Position numbers and translations under genes: made by a program. Source: Neurospora crassa OR74A (lineage: Eukaryota; Ascomycota; Sordariomycetes; Sordariales; Sordariaceae). Taken from it: a DNA stretch of 64,000 nt. Positions 48,346-58,500 of this stretch are shown here, piece by piece; the first letter of the stretch is position 1, and each line of letters starts with the position of its first letter. The notes beneath the pieces are model-generated. The model searched no databases. It was not told the DNA's origin and saw only the letters and a program-made list of their open reading frames with translations. The stretch spans positions 1,860,001 through 1,924,000 of the forward strand of contig NC_026506.1 in assembly GCF_000182925.2 (NCBI RefSeq). The letters are read 5' to 3'.

Positions 48346-48785
48346 GTGCGCACGCTGTTCTTATTGGATGGCAACTTGGGACGACGACGGCCGAACCATT
48401 GAGGGGCAGCCCAACCCCTCCAACACCGGCGCGTGCCCCTCCATCAGAGGCCCGGTTTCCCCGCTTTTCAACGTCGAGCCAGGAGCCGGAAAAGAGTTTT
48501 CTGAGGCCTGCAAGCCTTCTGCTTTACAAATACGTTGTAATAACGGCGAATTGCTCACATACTATACGCGCGCTGGAGGCTGGTAATTGTGTATTCTGCT
48601 ACACGGCCGCTGGCATGATACCGGTTCGCGGCCGTACCAACACAGAGCAGAGTGCAGGCTTTTGCAGCAGGTAGAGTCAATATCGGAGGTGGGCAGTCTG
48701 GGGAGGTGCAAGGAATCTACCTATATGCGATTTGGAGAGTCCGATGGCCGGAGATGGCACAAGTTGCCTGGATAGAATATCAAAA

Positions 48786-48822
<37 letters not shown>

Positions 48823-49985
48823 CGCTCCATCCCAAGTGAAGACATCAAAGCCAGCAGTTACCAGTCGGTCAAAGAGTCTCGGTCAGTCACAGAGCCAGCC
48901 GGTTCATCCACTGCTCCCCGCTACACGCGACCAAAAAAGTCACAGAACGTACGAAGGCAGGTACCCCACGCGCAACGGACGTTACGTACAACTGCGTGCG
49001 TGTATGGTCGACGTCTTCAAGTCAGCGTCGTCCCGCTGCGTCCCGTTGCTAGCATTTGTCAGATCGACTGCGCAGAGTAGTGTACACCACACTCGCTACG
49101 TCTGTCTATCTATCTGCACATGCGCAACGCCCCGCCACCGACATCAGTCGCCTCGTCCGAAGCAAGCTGACCCTGTCGAGCGTCCTTAGTCGACCTAGTC
49201 GCGCCGTCGCCAGGAACCCGCCCAGCTTATATAGCTACCTACCTTATCGAACTGGCGATACTCGGTACAGAGGTACTTGGTTATCATTGCAAGAATCTAG
49301 TCAGTACCATCTATGTCTTGAAGAGCAATTCCCCTACACTGCCATGTCATAGCACAAATCCCTTGTCCTGCTTGCATGTCAGCCTCTAGCGCTCCTTTGG
49401 GCCGCAGCTGAGGCTCGTCCCTTCGGTGACGACGGCCGGCCAGGTCAAGAAGGTGGCCGTCCACTTGTCTGTTGAGCTGTCCGCCTGGTCGGCCTGAGAG
49501 CGGAGATGCCCCGGAACCCGCAATGCACTTCGCAACTGCGAGCTTGCCGTGGCCCACTTTGGAGTCTGGAGTCCTGGGCTTCAGCCTCTAGGATCCGGAG
49601 GAGCACCATCTCCATTCTCCCCATAGTCATCCCACCGCGCCGGGGACCATTCAGATGTTGTTGTTGCTGTTGCTGCTGTTGTTGTCGTTGTTGTCTCTGT
49701 GCGCTGTATCGGTCATCATCCCATTGGCTAACTTCCTCGGCTTTCCAGAGGGAATCCCAAGCTCTGCCACTCTTCTGCCCTCTGACCTGGACCGGCCGGA
49801 CTTCGTCCCCCCCGCCCCTCCTTCCGTCCGTTCCGCCTCCTCCTGACGCTCCTGACTCTCCTGACTCCTGAGTTCCCTGCGGCCCGTCCCGGTGCGAATA
49901 ATTCCGGGCCTCCTACGCTTCTCCCTCTCTTCAACCCCCCCCCCCCCCTTTACTAACCCCCCCTCCCCCCCTCCCTTTTCTCATC
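48346..49985. other. Region upstream of the isocitrate dehydrogenase gene; no gene recognised
   Basis: It contains a T run of 33 (48790-48822), CTG/TTG triplets (about 49655-49690) and a pyrimidine-rich tract with C runs (about 49935-49980). The tract directly precedes the idp start codon and probably forms the core promoter and leader, as is common for highly expressed fungal genes. Frames further upstream are short and unrecognised. Confidence 0.5.
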
Positions 49986-51539
49986 ATGTCGCCCGTCACC
50001 GCAAACCTCATCCGCTCCTCCCTCCGTCAGGCTTCTGTCTACTCCCGTCTCAACATCGCCACTGCTCCTGCCTTTACTCGCCCTGCTGCCCCTTCCCTCT
50101 TCGTCTCCAATAACAGATTCCGCACAATGGCTTCCGAGGCTTTCCAGAAGATCAAGGTCAAGAACCCCGTCGTCGAGCTCGATGGCGATGAGATGACCCG
50201 CATCATCTGGCAGGACATCAAGGAGAAGTTCATCTACCCCTTCCTTGACATCGACCTCAAGTACTATGACTTGGGTCTCGAGTACCGTGACCAGACCAAC
50301 GACCAGGTCACTATTGATGCCGCCGAGGCCATCAAGAAGTACTCCGTCGGTGTTAAGTGTGCTACCATCACTCCCGATGAGTCTCGTGTAGAGGAGTTCA
50401 AGCTCAAGCAGAGTAAGTTTTGTTTTCCATCTTGGAGATTTCCACGCAGAAAGCGAAGCGCTGCACGGCGCATATTGACGCATTGGCTAACATGGTTTGT
50501 GCGCGTTAGTGTGGCTGTCCCCCAACGGCACCATCCGCAATGCTCTCGGTGGCACTGTTTTCCGTGAGCCCATCGTCATTCCCCGCGTCCCTCGCCTGGT
50601 GCCCGGCTGGAAGAAGCCCATCATTATTGGCCGCCACGCCTTTGGTGACCAGTACCGCGCCAAGGACCTCGTCGCTCCCGGCCCCGGTAAGCTCCAGATG
50701 GTTTACACCCCTGAGGGTGGTGAGCCCCAGGTCATCGACGTCTTCGACTACAAGAACGGCGGCGGTGTTGCCCAGACCCAGTACAACACTGATGAGTCCA
50801 TCGAGGGCTTCGCCCACGCTTCCTTCAAGCTCGCTCTTGACAAGGGTCTTCCCCTCTACATGAGCACCAAGAACACCATCCTCAAGAAGTACGATGGCCG
50901 CTTCAAGGATATCTTCCAACAGATCTACGATACCCAGTACAAGGAGGCTTTCGAGGCCAAGAAGATCTGGTACGAGCACCGTCTCATCGACGACATGGTC
51001 GCCCAGATGATCAAGAGCTCCGGTGGCTACATCATGGCCCTCAAGAGTAAGTCTCCGAATTCCCGCAACAACCGGTTGGAGAAGCAAACTCTAACTGAAA
51101 ATCCCTCTCCACAGACTATGATGGTGATGTCCAGTCCGATATCGTTGCTCAGGGCTTCGGCTCCCTCGGTCTCATGACCTCCGTCCTCATCACCCCCGAT
51201 GGTAAGACCTTCGAGTCCGAGGCTGCCCACGGTACCGTCACTCGCCACTACCGCGAGCACCAGAAGGGTAACCAGACCTCCACCAACCCCATCGCCTCCA
51301 TCTTTGCCTGGACCCGTGGTCTTGTCCAGCGTGGCAAGCTCGACAACACTCCCGAGCTCATTGCTTTCGCTGAGGCTCTCGAGAAGGCCTGCATTGACAC
51401 CGTCGATATCGATGGCATCATGACCAAGGATCTCGCGCTTGCCTGCGGCAAGACCGGCCGTGAGGATTGGGTCACCACCTCCGAGTACATGGCTGCCGTC
51501 GAGCGCCGCCTCAAGAGCACTCTCAAGGAGAAGCTCTAA
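49986..51539 (+). CDS. idp1: NADP-dependent isocitrate dehydrogenase, mitochondrial type (with internal cytosolic start)
   Basis: Three exons, 49986-50412, 50510-51046 and 51115-51539, give 462 residues. Both introns are in phase 1 with GTAAGT donors. The enzyme oxidises isocitrate to 2-oxoglutarate and yields NADPH. The body ([60 protein letters not shown]) is the eukaryotic dimeric NADP-IDH. Residues 1-47 are rich in Arg, Ser and Ala without acidic residues, as in a mitochondrial targeting peptide. Met48 (50127) begins [14 protein letters not shown] and would give the mature or cytosolic form. The C-terminus is KEKL, which is not a canonical peroxisomal signal. Codon use is strongly biased to C-ending codons, suggesting high expression. 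Confidence 0.96.
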
Positions 51540-52564
51540 GCCACACTACCCTGAGGCATTCTCAAACACCTCTCCAAAAAGGAATGGAACAAGTCGGACG
51601 TGAGATGACGGTTGGATCAGCTACCCCGGTGGACCGGCTAAACGGTCTAGTTCTGCTGCACCCGCAGGCGAAAGGAGATGCACGGAACAGGGGATTGAAA
51701 AGTAAAGACGAAAACAGCATCGTCCTGGATATCATCTTTTGGTTTACGCATTAAAGTGCATTCATTGCATTTGCGCCTTGCGTCTTGCGTCTTTTACACC
51801 CCACCAACAAGAGGGATCAAGGCAAGGAGTCATCGGTATAATTTGCTGGCATTGTCATTGCTGCACCATCCATTTCGGAGTTTTTGGAAATCGGCGGGCA
51901 TCTTGTACACAGGCTTACAGCATCTTTACGAACATATTCAAAGAGTAAAATACCCTTCAAACAAAACCGAATCTTTTATTTACTTACGTATTCTCTGTTT
52001 ACTTGGTGTTCTCCCACGTTCCGGTATTTGTTTTGTCCCGGCTTTTCGAATCAGTAGATCAGCTACACGTTTCTTGTAGGGCGCTATTTCTAGTTTCAAA
52101 CGTTGGCTACGTATACAAACAGCACCACTATTTTCTATGGTCGACAATAAAGCAACTCCGCCCACTCTGACTAAACTCGCATCACTTCAAGCCATGAAAT
52201 TTGACAGACGAGAATCGTTCATGTATCCTTGGTCCTTGGTGGACGGATGCTGGATGGGGACCCATTCGAAGACTAGAAACATGGAACACTGCTGAAAAGC
52301 CGAAGTGTGTATGAATGATAAGTAACCCTCGTACTCGAAATCTATTCCCGATTACCTCCATCTTAAAAACACGCACATGCATTCCCGATTGTTCTTGGTG
52401 AGCCACTGCCAAAAAGCGCGTGGTGAGAACTTGAACGCCACAACTAGCCGGCCGCCCGTAAACAAATATACGAAGAACCCGCTGAAGGACGTTAGGGGTC
52501 ACTTCTATAATTCAAACACCCACCCTCATCCACGATATGCCATCACGGCGTCCTGTCTCACCCA
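51540..52564. other. Convergent intergenic region (idp / IEC3)
   Basis: About 1 kb holding the 3' ends of two converging genes. No recognisable gene, repeat or RNA was seen. Confidence 0.5.
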
Positions 52565-53892
52565 CTAGTCATTGGCTTTTGAGGCTTCAACACTGGCTCC
52601 GGCGCTCTTTCGCGGCCTTTTAGTACCCGATGTAGGCGTAGCCTCCCCGCCGCCGCCTTCGCTCTTACGCTTCTTCTTGGTCGGCCGACTTGACCCACCC
52701 TTGGGCCTGTAGCCCGGATCATCGTCCACAACCCGCTTTCGCTTGCCTTTTGTTGTACTCGGTGTCACCGCCGCCTCCAAGTTGTTATCTTCGTCCAAGT
52801 ATTCGGGTGCCTCAACGACAACAGCGGCGGACTTGGCGCCGCCCCTCTTTGTACGAGCCAAGTTCGAGTCGCCCCGACCACCACGGCCCCCTGACGTACC
52901 GCCACGCTCGCCTTTAGCCCGTCCGCCGCGACCTGAGGTGGTGCCGCGAGACTCACCGTGGTCGTTGTCATCCCCGTGGGCCTCTGTATCTTGTAGAAAT
53001 GTCTTGGGCGCATGTTTCCGCAGCCAGTTGTAGACAGATGTCGGGTTGCGTAGCTGGAAGTCCCGGGAGGCGAGCAAACCACTCTCCTTCGCGTTGGTGG
53101 CGGCGCTGTTCGGCTGGGCAATCGGTGCGAGGGTAGGCAAGGCCGGAGGAGGCGACACACCAGCCTCAGTGGCCTCTTTTCTCGCCAGCCGTTGGTCAAT
53201 CTCCCAAATGTAGTTATCGATATCGTCCGCCGTGAGAAACGAAGGCGGATGGGGTTGTCCCTGGAACGGATCGGCTGGCGAGTCGCGGCCGGCTTCGAGG
53301 TCGCGGAGGAGCTCCGGAAAGCACTCGGCCGCTTGGGAAAACCGCATGTGCGGCACATCTTGGAGGAGTTCCTTGTAGGATTTCGAGGGTCGGATGCCGC
53401 CCGGAGGCGTGGAAGGCCTGTCGATGTCCAGGTATAGACCTTCTTTATTGGAAGGTGCCTTGACGCTCAAATCGAAGCGCTTCTCTGGTGGGATCTGGTT
53501 GGAATTGTTGACGTCGAGAAGGAGATCGAGAAGACGGCTGCGAATTAGACATGCGTGGTTAGCAGGGGATGCCGACAAGGTCGATGGAGAGTTCGATAAT
53601 CCTACTCCTTCTGAATGGCTAGTCGCCGGGCGGTTGCTAGGGCCTTTTGCTCGGCTTTGTACAGCTCCTCGCCTTCATGCATCTTCTGATCAAAGGCTAT
53701 ACGCATCTTGCGATACTTCTTCTTCCATGACCGATAGGTCGGTTTGTCGTCAGCCATCCTTGTGTCGATAGAATCATCGTCGCCTCCCCTGTGGCTCAAC
53801 TCAGTGCGCCCGCGCGGGTCGACCTCCATTTTGGAGAAAGAAGGGATGGCTGGAATCGGGAAATTGACTGCTTGGTTGCGGCTTGTAATCAT
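52565..53892 (-). CDS. INO80 chromatin-remodelling complex subunit IEC3
   Basis: Two exons, 53892-53606 and 53537-52565, give 419 residues. The intron is 68 nt, phase 2 (donor GTAGGA, branch GCTAAC, acceptor TTCGCAG). The conserved core is KPTYRSWKKKYRKMRIAFDQ (about residues 50-70), continuing through the splice as AIQKDRLLDLLLDVNNS. This is the Iec3 domain found in fungal INO80 complexes. Later parts are disordered: Pro-rich linkers, an RGG-like stretch (GRGGRAKGERGGTSGGRGGR) and several basic clusters (KGKRKR, PTKKKRK, KRPRK) that should direct it to the nucleus. Met22 (53829, MEVDPRGRTEL) is an alternative start. It is divergent from MYG1 with about 0.8 kb between starts. Confidence 0.9.
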
Positions 53893-54685
53893 CTACCGAT
53901 GCACGTCGTGAGAATGGAAAGGGTGGTGCGTGGAAGATTGGGTTTCGGAATAAATCGTGGCGCGGTGTCGAGCTGATGGTTTGGTCAAATCAATGACGAA
54001 GGGAAAACGTTTGTTTAGCAACCTGAGTAGATGGCCGGTTCCAGCGAAGGTTGCGGCTTGTTTGTTGGATCGCGTGTAGTGCCATGCTAGTGTTGCCTGC
54101 ACCGCTTGGTACACTGCACTCAAGGATGCTGTTAGTGTAGAGGTACCTTCGCCGCGTGAGTATTTACCCTTCCGTTCTCGCGTAACAAAAAGCTTGAAAA
54201 ACCCTGGCGTCCTCTTGCCATCTTCAGCTTCGTGCCTGCCGGGATGCGGGTCAGTGCGTATAGCCTCCCTTCACAATCATGTCACTGGGAACGGACGCGC
54301 GGTAGATTGAGGCGAAACTGTCTGCTGACAGGCTGCGATGTACATGCTCAACACTAACAGAATGCGATCTATAGTGACAATGTAGAGACGGTTGGCTGCA
54401 CTCTGTGCTCGCCTGTCAGGCTACCTACCTAGCCGGGCTGCCATGCCCCTGTACTGGAAAATATAGGCCAGGGGCTATCCACAATCTAATCGATAGCGCA
54501 CTACTGTAGAAGTAGGTACGTACACTAGTGAAAGTATCAGATAATGGAGCTGCTGTGTACAAGTCGGGCTGTTGTTTGTTGTCAGTGGGGGAGAAGAGGG
54601 GCGTGGGAAATAAGATTCCTTCCATTCTTCCAAAACGAACCCTACCTTCCACCCCTTGACACCGAAATTCTCTTCCAAAGGGGTT
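53893..54685. promoter_or_regulatory. Divergent promoter region between IEC3 and MYG1
   Basis: About 790 bp between the two start codons. No open frame of note and no specific factor site was identified. Both promoters must lie here. Confidence 0.5.
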
Positions 54686-55786
54686 ATGTTCACTCGTCCA
54701 CTAGCATTTCTCAGAACAATGGCCGAAAACGCAGCGAAGCGCATCAAGACCGATGGCGGTGCCCTGACCATCGGCACCCACAACGGCCACTTCCACGCCG
54801 ACGAGGCTCTGGCCGTCCACATGCTTCGCCAGCATGTTCCCAAATACACCGGCGCCCGCCTGGTTCGCACCCGCGACCCTGCACTACTTGAGACCTGCGA
54901 CATCGTCGTCGATGTTGGTGGCGAGTACGAGCCCGCCCGTGACCGCTACGACCACCACCAGCGCACCTTCACCACCACCTTCCCCGACCACCAGACAAAG
55001 CTCAGCAGCGCCGGTCTCGTCTACATGCACTTTGGCAAGGGTATCATCTCGCGCAGCCTGCCCGACGCCCCTGCGGAGGACAACGACAAGGTTGGCTTGA
55101 TCTGGAACAAGTTGTACGACAGCTTCGTCGAGGCCCTCGACGCTCACGACAACGGCATCAGCGTCTACGATTCCGATGCTCTCAAGGCTGCCGGCATCGA
55201 GAAGCGCTTCTCTAACGGCGGTTTCACCCTCGGTGCCATGGTCGGCCGCTTCAATGGCAACTGGAACGATACCGCCCCCTCGGACCCTGTGGCTGCCCAG
55301 GCGGAGGAAGATGGCAGGTTCGAGCAGGCCAGTCAGCGTATCGGTGAGGAGTTCGACCGCGCTCTCGACTACTACACCAAGGCTTGGCTTCCGGCCAGGG
55401 ATGTCGTCGAGACGGCCTACAAGGCCCGCAAAGAGTACGATGCAGAGGGTAGAATCCTTGTCTTGAAGGGTCAGTCGGCCCCTTGGAAGGATCATCTCTA
55501 CACCCTGGAAGAGGAAGAGGGAGAGCGTGTCCAGAAGGTTCTCTATGTCCTGTACCCCGAGAAGCCTACACCCGACGCCAAGTGGAGAGTGCAGTGCGTG
55601 CCGGAGACTGGCGACTCCTTCCAGAGCCGCAAGCCCCTGCCCGAGGCTTGGAGAGGCTTCCGCGATGAGAAGCTCGATGAGATCACGCAAATCCAGGGCG
55701 GCGTTTTCGTTCATGCGGCAGGTTTCATTGGAGGCAACAAGACCTTCGATGGTGCCTTGGCCATGGCGAAGAAGGCCTTGGAGTAG
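54686..55786 (+). CDS. MYG1 family exonuclease / DHH-like phosphoesterase
   Basis: An intronless frame of 366 residues. Metal-binding motifs of the MYG1 family are clear: THNGHFHADEA (residues 31-41) and DVGGEYEPARDRYDHHQR (about 83-100). Human MYG1 is a 3'-5' RNA exonuclease acting in the nucleolus and mitochondria; that is family knowledge. The C-terminal half (FVHAAGFIGGNKTFDGALAM) is complete. Two starts are possible: Met1 (54686) gives an N-terminus MFTRPLAFLRT that looks like a mitochondrial presequence, and Met12 (54719) gives MAENAAKRIKTDGG with a small basic cluster. Both could be used for dual targeting. Codon use is strongly C-ending. Confidence 0.93.
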   Translation: MFTRPLAFLRTMAENAAKRIKTDGGALTIGTHNGHFHADEALAVHMLRQHVPKYTGARLVRTRDPALLETCDIVVDVGGEYEPARDRYDHHQRTFTTTFPDHQTKLSSAGLVYMHFGKGIISRSLPDAPAEDNDKVGLIWNKLYDSFVEALDAHDNGISVYDSDALKAAGIEKRFSNGGFTLGAMVGRFNGNWNDTAPSDPVAAQAEEDGRFEQASQRIGEEFDRALDYYTKAWLPARDVVETAYKARKEYDAEGRILVLKGQSAPWKDHLYTLEEEEGERVQKVLYVLYPEKPTPDAKWRVQCVPETGDSFQSRKPLPEAWRGFRDEKLDEITQIQGGVFVHAAGFIGGNKTFDGALAMAKKALE

Positions 55787-56333
55787 GAATCCAGCCCTGC
55801 TATGAAGATTGGCAAGCTCGTAGGCGTTTGTTGAAAAAGAACTCGACTTGATACTCCTCCCGCTGTTTAAGGCAGAACAAAGTATCACCGTCTTCACGTT
55901 CAGCACTATCAGTCCATATCCTGCAAACATATTTGTGAGACATATTTGTTCTTGTTCACGATGTTGACCGGCTTCATGACGTGCCGTCTGAGCACTGCGA
56001 TCGATCCCATCTGTGCCCTTATGAACATAGACATTTGGAGATGGACTTCAGAGCAGCACGCGCTGTCATGGTAAAGGATAAACCACTCGAAACATAGATC
56101 ACAAAACCCTAACCCCTTCATATCTCATTCAAACAAAAAATCATACACTGAATAACGTCAAACCCAACGCCACAAACCCCAAGACGTGATCTCATACTCA
56201 TGCTATGCGTGACTGCTTAATTGCCGTGTGCTGGTGAGTGTTCTTGGTTACACGGTAGAACGAGATGCTCGACAAATGGTTTCGAGGAGGCGGAACCTCC
56301 GTCGAACGCCATGCGCCTGTTTCTCTGGATGGT
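55787..56333. other. Convergent intergenic region (MYG1 / Igo1)
   Basis: About 550 bp between two 3' ends. Nothing further was recognised. Confidence 0.5.
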
Positions 56334-57037
56334 TTATTGTCGGATAGGGATGGGCTCTTGCTGATCAGCAGGCGCAGCTGAGATGGTGTCTGCGGCGGCT
56401 TGCTCTTGCTGTTGTCTGGCCTCTGCATTGTGTTCGTTGCTGTTAAGAGCGTCGATTTCCTCGGCGCTCAGCCCGCGGCTGAAGTAACTGCTTTCCTTGA
56501 CAGGGCTGCCGGCTTGAGGACCCATGTTGCTGTGCTGATGAACAATGTGATGAGCTTGCGCCAGGCCGCTGGCACCGTTGATAGCACCGCAAGGGTTCGT
56601 CAAATGGGGAATGTTCTCGGGGACGGGGTGCTGGCTGCCTACTGAGCCCGTGTCGACACCGTCGCCCTTGCCAGCCTTGCTCATGGCATAGTCGCCGCTA
56701 TCAAAGTACTTGCGCTCCTTGAGATGCTTGGCGAAATGGTCGCTGCGGCTGGGCAGCTTGCCGTACAGACGGAACAGGCGTTGTTCCTCGGGGGAGAGCG
56801 ACTGTGAAATTTGGCGAACCGTCAGCGTCGCTATCATGGCGCGAGTGTTGCGAGTTGTTGTGTTGTGCTGGGAGCCCGCAATGCTTCATGGTGTCGGTTC
56901 ATGATATCGCAGTTGGGTCGTGTCTTTTTCCGAGCCTGATGGCGGCCGGCTGAAGTGGCCTGGTGGAGTTGTTGCTGCGCTGACGGATGATATCAACCTA
57001 CCTGAATATCAACCTTCTTTGCCTGGTGGGGATTCAT
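56334..57037 (-). CDS. mRNA stability protein Igo1 / endosulfine (ENSA) family
   Basis: Two exons, 57037-57002 and 56801-56334, give 167 residues. The first exon encodes only MNPHQAKKVDIQ. The 200-nt intron has a strong donor (GTAGGT), a CTGAC branch point and a CACAG end. The joined start MNPHQAKKVDIQSLSPEEQR fits the family; the uninterrupted frame beginning MIATLTV at 56837 does not. The hallmark KYFDSGDYA (Ser47) is the site phosphorylated by Greatwall/Rim15 kinase. The phosphorylated protein inhibits PP2A-B55 and so controls entry into quiescence and mRNA stability. HPVPENIPH (about residues 80-90) is also conserved. The C-terminal third is Gln/Ala-rich and variable. Confidence 0.92.
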
Positions 57038-57722
57038 GGCTGCAGTTCAAAGTCGGGCTCTTTGCTATGCGCTCAATCGCTGGCTTTTCTCGAGGCCGCT
57101 ATCAGAATGGATCGATCACCCGGTGCTAGTCTCGCTGGGTTCTGCTGGCTGTCGTTCGCTTGTGATGGCCGCAGAACGTCGAAGACGGGGCGACTAGAAT
57201 GATGCAGGACGTCGATGGAAGCGTGTGGATGCACGACAAAGATACGGTATGGGCGTGCTTGTTAGGGGGTCCGCGTTGTCATCTGGTGTTCTCACTTGCA
57301 CTTGGAAGGACAGGTGAAGGAGGGGCGACGCAGACGGGAAGATGGGGTCAAGACGGAGGCGTGACCACCAACTCTTGGGAGGTGGGACAGACAGGTGGGA
57401 CACTTGAAGCTACGCAGTGCGGCAGTCGACGTGCAGCATTGCCTGCCGGGACTGCAAGTACCTCAGTAAGGCGGTGACGGTGCCCGTCTCTCTTCTTGCG
57501 TCCTGTCCCTGTCCCGAGGGCAGAGGTACCTCCTGCGTAATAGAGGTATCCACTCTTATTACCTAATGGTCTAAGCGCTGCGCTAACTGAAAGGGTGCTG
57601 TTGGAGATCCAAGTGACTTTGCCTTTCCTTTCCTTTTCCGGTCTTGGAGTGCCCTCCTAGTGTGCTCCTGCCCGAACAAGTCGAAACCGTCGCTCTTTTC
57701 TCATCATATCTACTCTCAGCAT

Positions 57723-57857
57723 GATTCGGGTAGACACTTTTCATGTAGGCAAAAGCAGGGTTAAAGGTGGGAAGAAGCAGTGAAGAAGCATGCACATAGT
57801 TGACCGACACCTCTAACCCTGCTTAGGTATACATACATGAAACGTGTTTACCCGAAA
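57723..57857. repeat. Fold-back sequence, 135 bp
   Basis: The left arm (57726-57766, containing cgggtagacacttttcatgt) is an imperfect inverted copy of the right arm (57812-57854, containing acatgaaacgtgtttacccg). The arms are about 42 bp and the loop about 45 bp. It could be a tiny MITE or a structured RNA element in a UTR. Confidence 0.55.
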
Positions 57858-57887
57858 GTCGATTTCGCGAGATTATACGGTACCAGG

Positions 57888-58105
57888 TACCGTAGAAGCG
57901 TTGGTTAGTTGGCAAAAAGCTAATGCCTCAGCCAAGGTGCTGGCGAGCCTGTGCTCGAAAACGCAAGCAAGCTAGTGGTGGACAGTGTTGTAGAGGTTTC
58001 ACGAACTGAGCCGACATATGTACAAACGTGTGCTGCTTCCTATACTTTACTGTCGGGCGCTCAAAGAGGGATAGCTTTTTGCCAACTAAACGTTTTTACG
58101 GTACG
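57888..58105. mobile_element. Short inverted-repeat element (MITE candidate), about 218 bp
   Basis: The left arm near 57888-57921 (containing agttggcaaaaagct) and the right arm near 58072-58105 (containing agctttttgccaact and tacggtac) are inverted copies over about 34 bp with a few differences. There is no coding capacity. Target duplications are not clear. Confidence 0.5.
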
Positions 58106-58500
58106 TAATGCCACGAGGGTACCTGCAGTGGTCTGTAGTTTTCACGGGTCACCCGGTGTGTTAGCTGTGCCCTATGACAGGTGCTTTGTTTCATCCAGCT
58201 TAGAGGTATGTATGTCCGCCAGTATAGTAGTTTGATGGGAGGCGGCAGTTTGGGACAGCCAATCAAAGAGTTGTTGTCTTCAAGCATGCACAAACAAACA
58301 TCTAACCTTCCAGGAGATCAAGGCACATATCCCATATGTCCAATTCCCTTCCTCGTGTATCTCGACTCTACCAGGTACGCCCCAGTAAATAGTGAGTCAA
58401 GCCAGCAGTTCTTCTCATCCTGTCCATAATCAAGTGCATTTTGATATTACGCATCAAGAACGGAGCTCCTTTCATACCTAGGTACTCTCAACTCAGCCCT

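Larger units (their letters stand above)
57038..58500. other. Upstream of Igo1 and downstream of the glutaminase gene
   Basis: About 1.46 kb without a recognised gene. It holds the Igo1 promoter and two fold-back structures (57723-57857 and 57888-58105), listed separately. Confidence 0.55.

Noticed and set aside
50506-51087. 193-codon minus-strand frame opposite NADP-IDH
   Set aside because: Antisense shadow of a highly codon-biased exon.
54884-55930. 348-codon minus-strand frame opposite MYG1
   Set aside because: An antisense shadow caused by strong C-ending codon bias of MYG1, with no family match.
56334-56837. Single-exon model of Igo1 starting MIATLTV
   Set aside because: The first 11 codons lie in an intron; the family N-terminus is in an upstream exon at 57037-57002.
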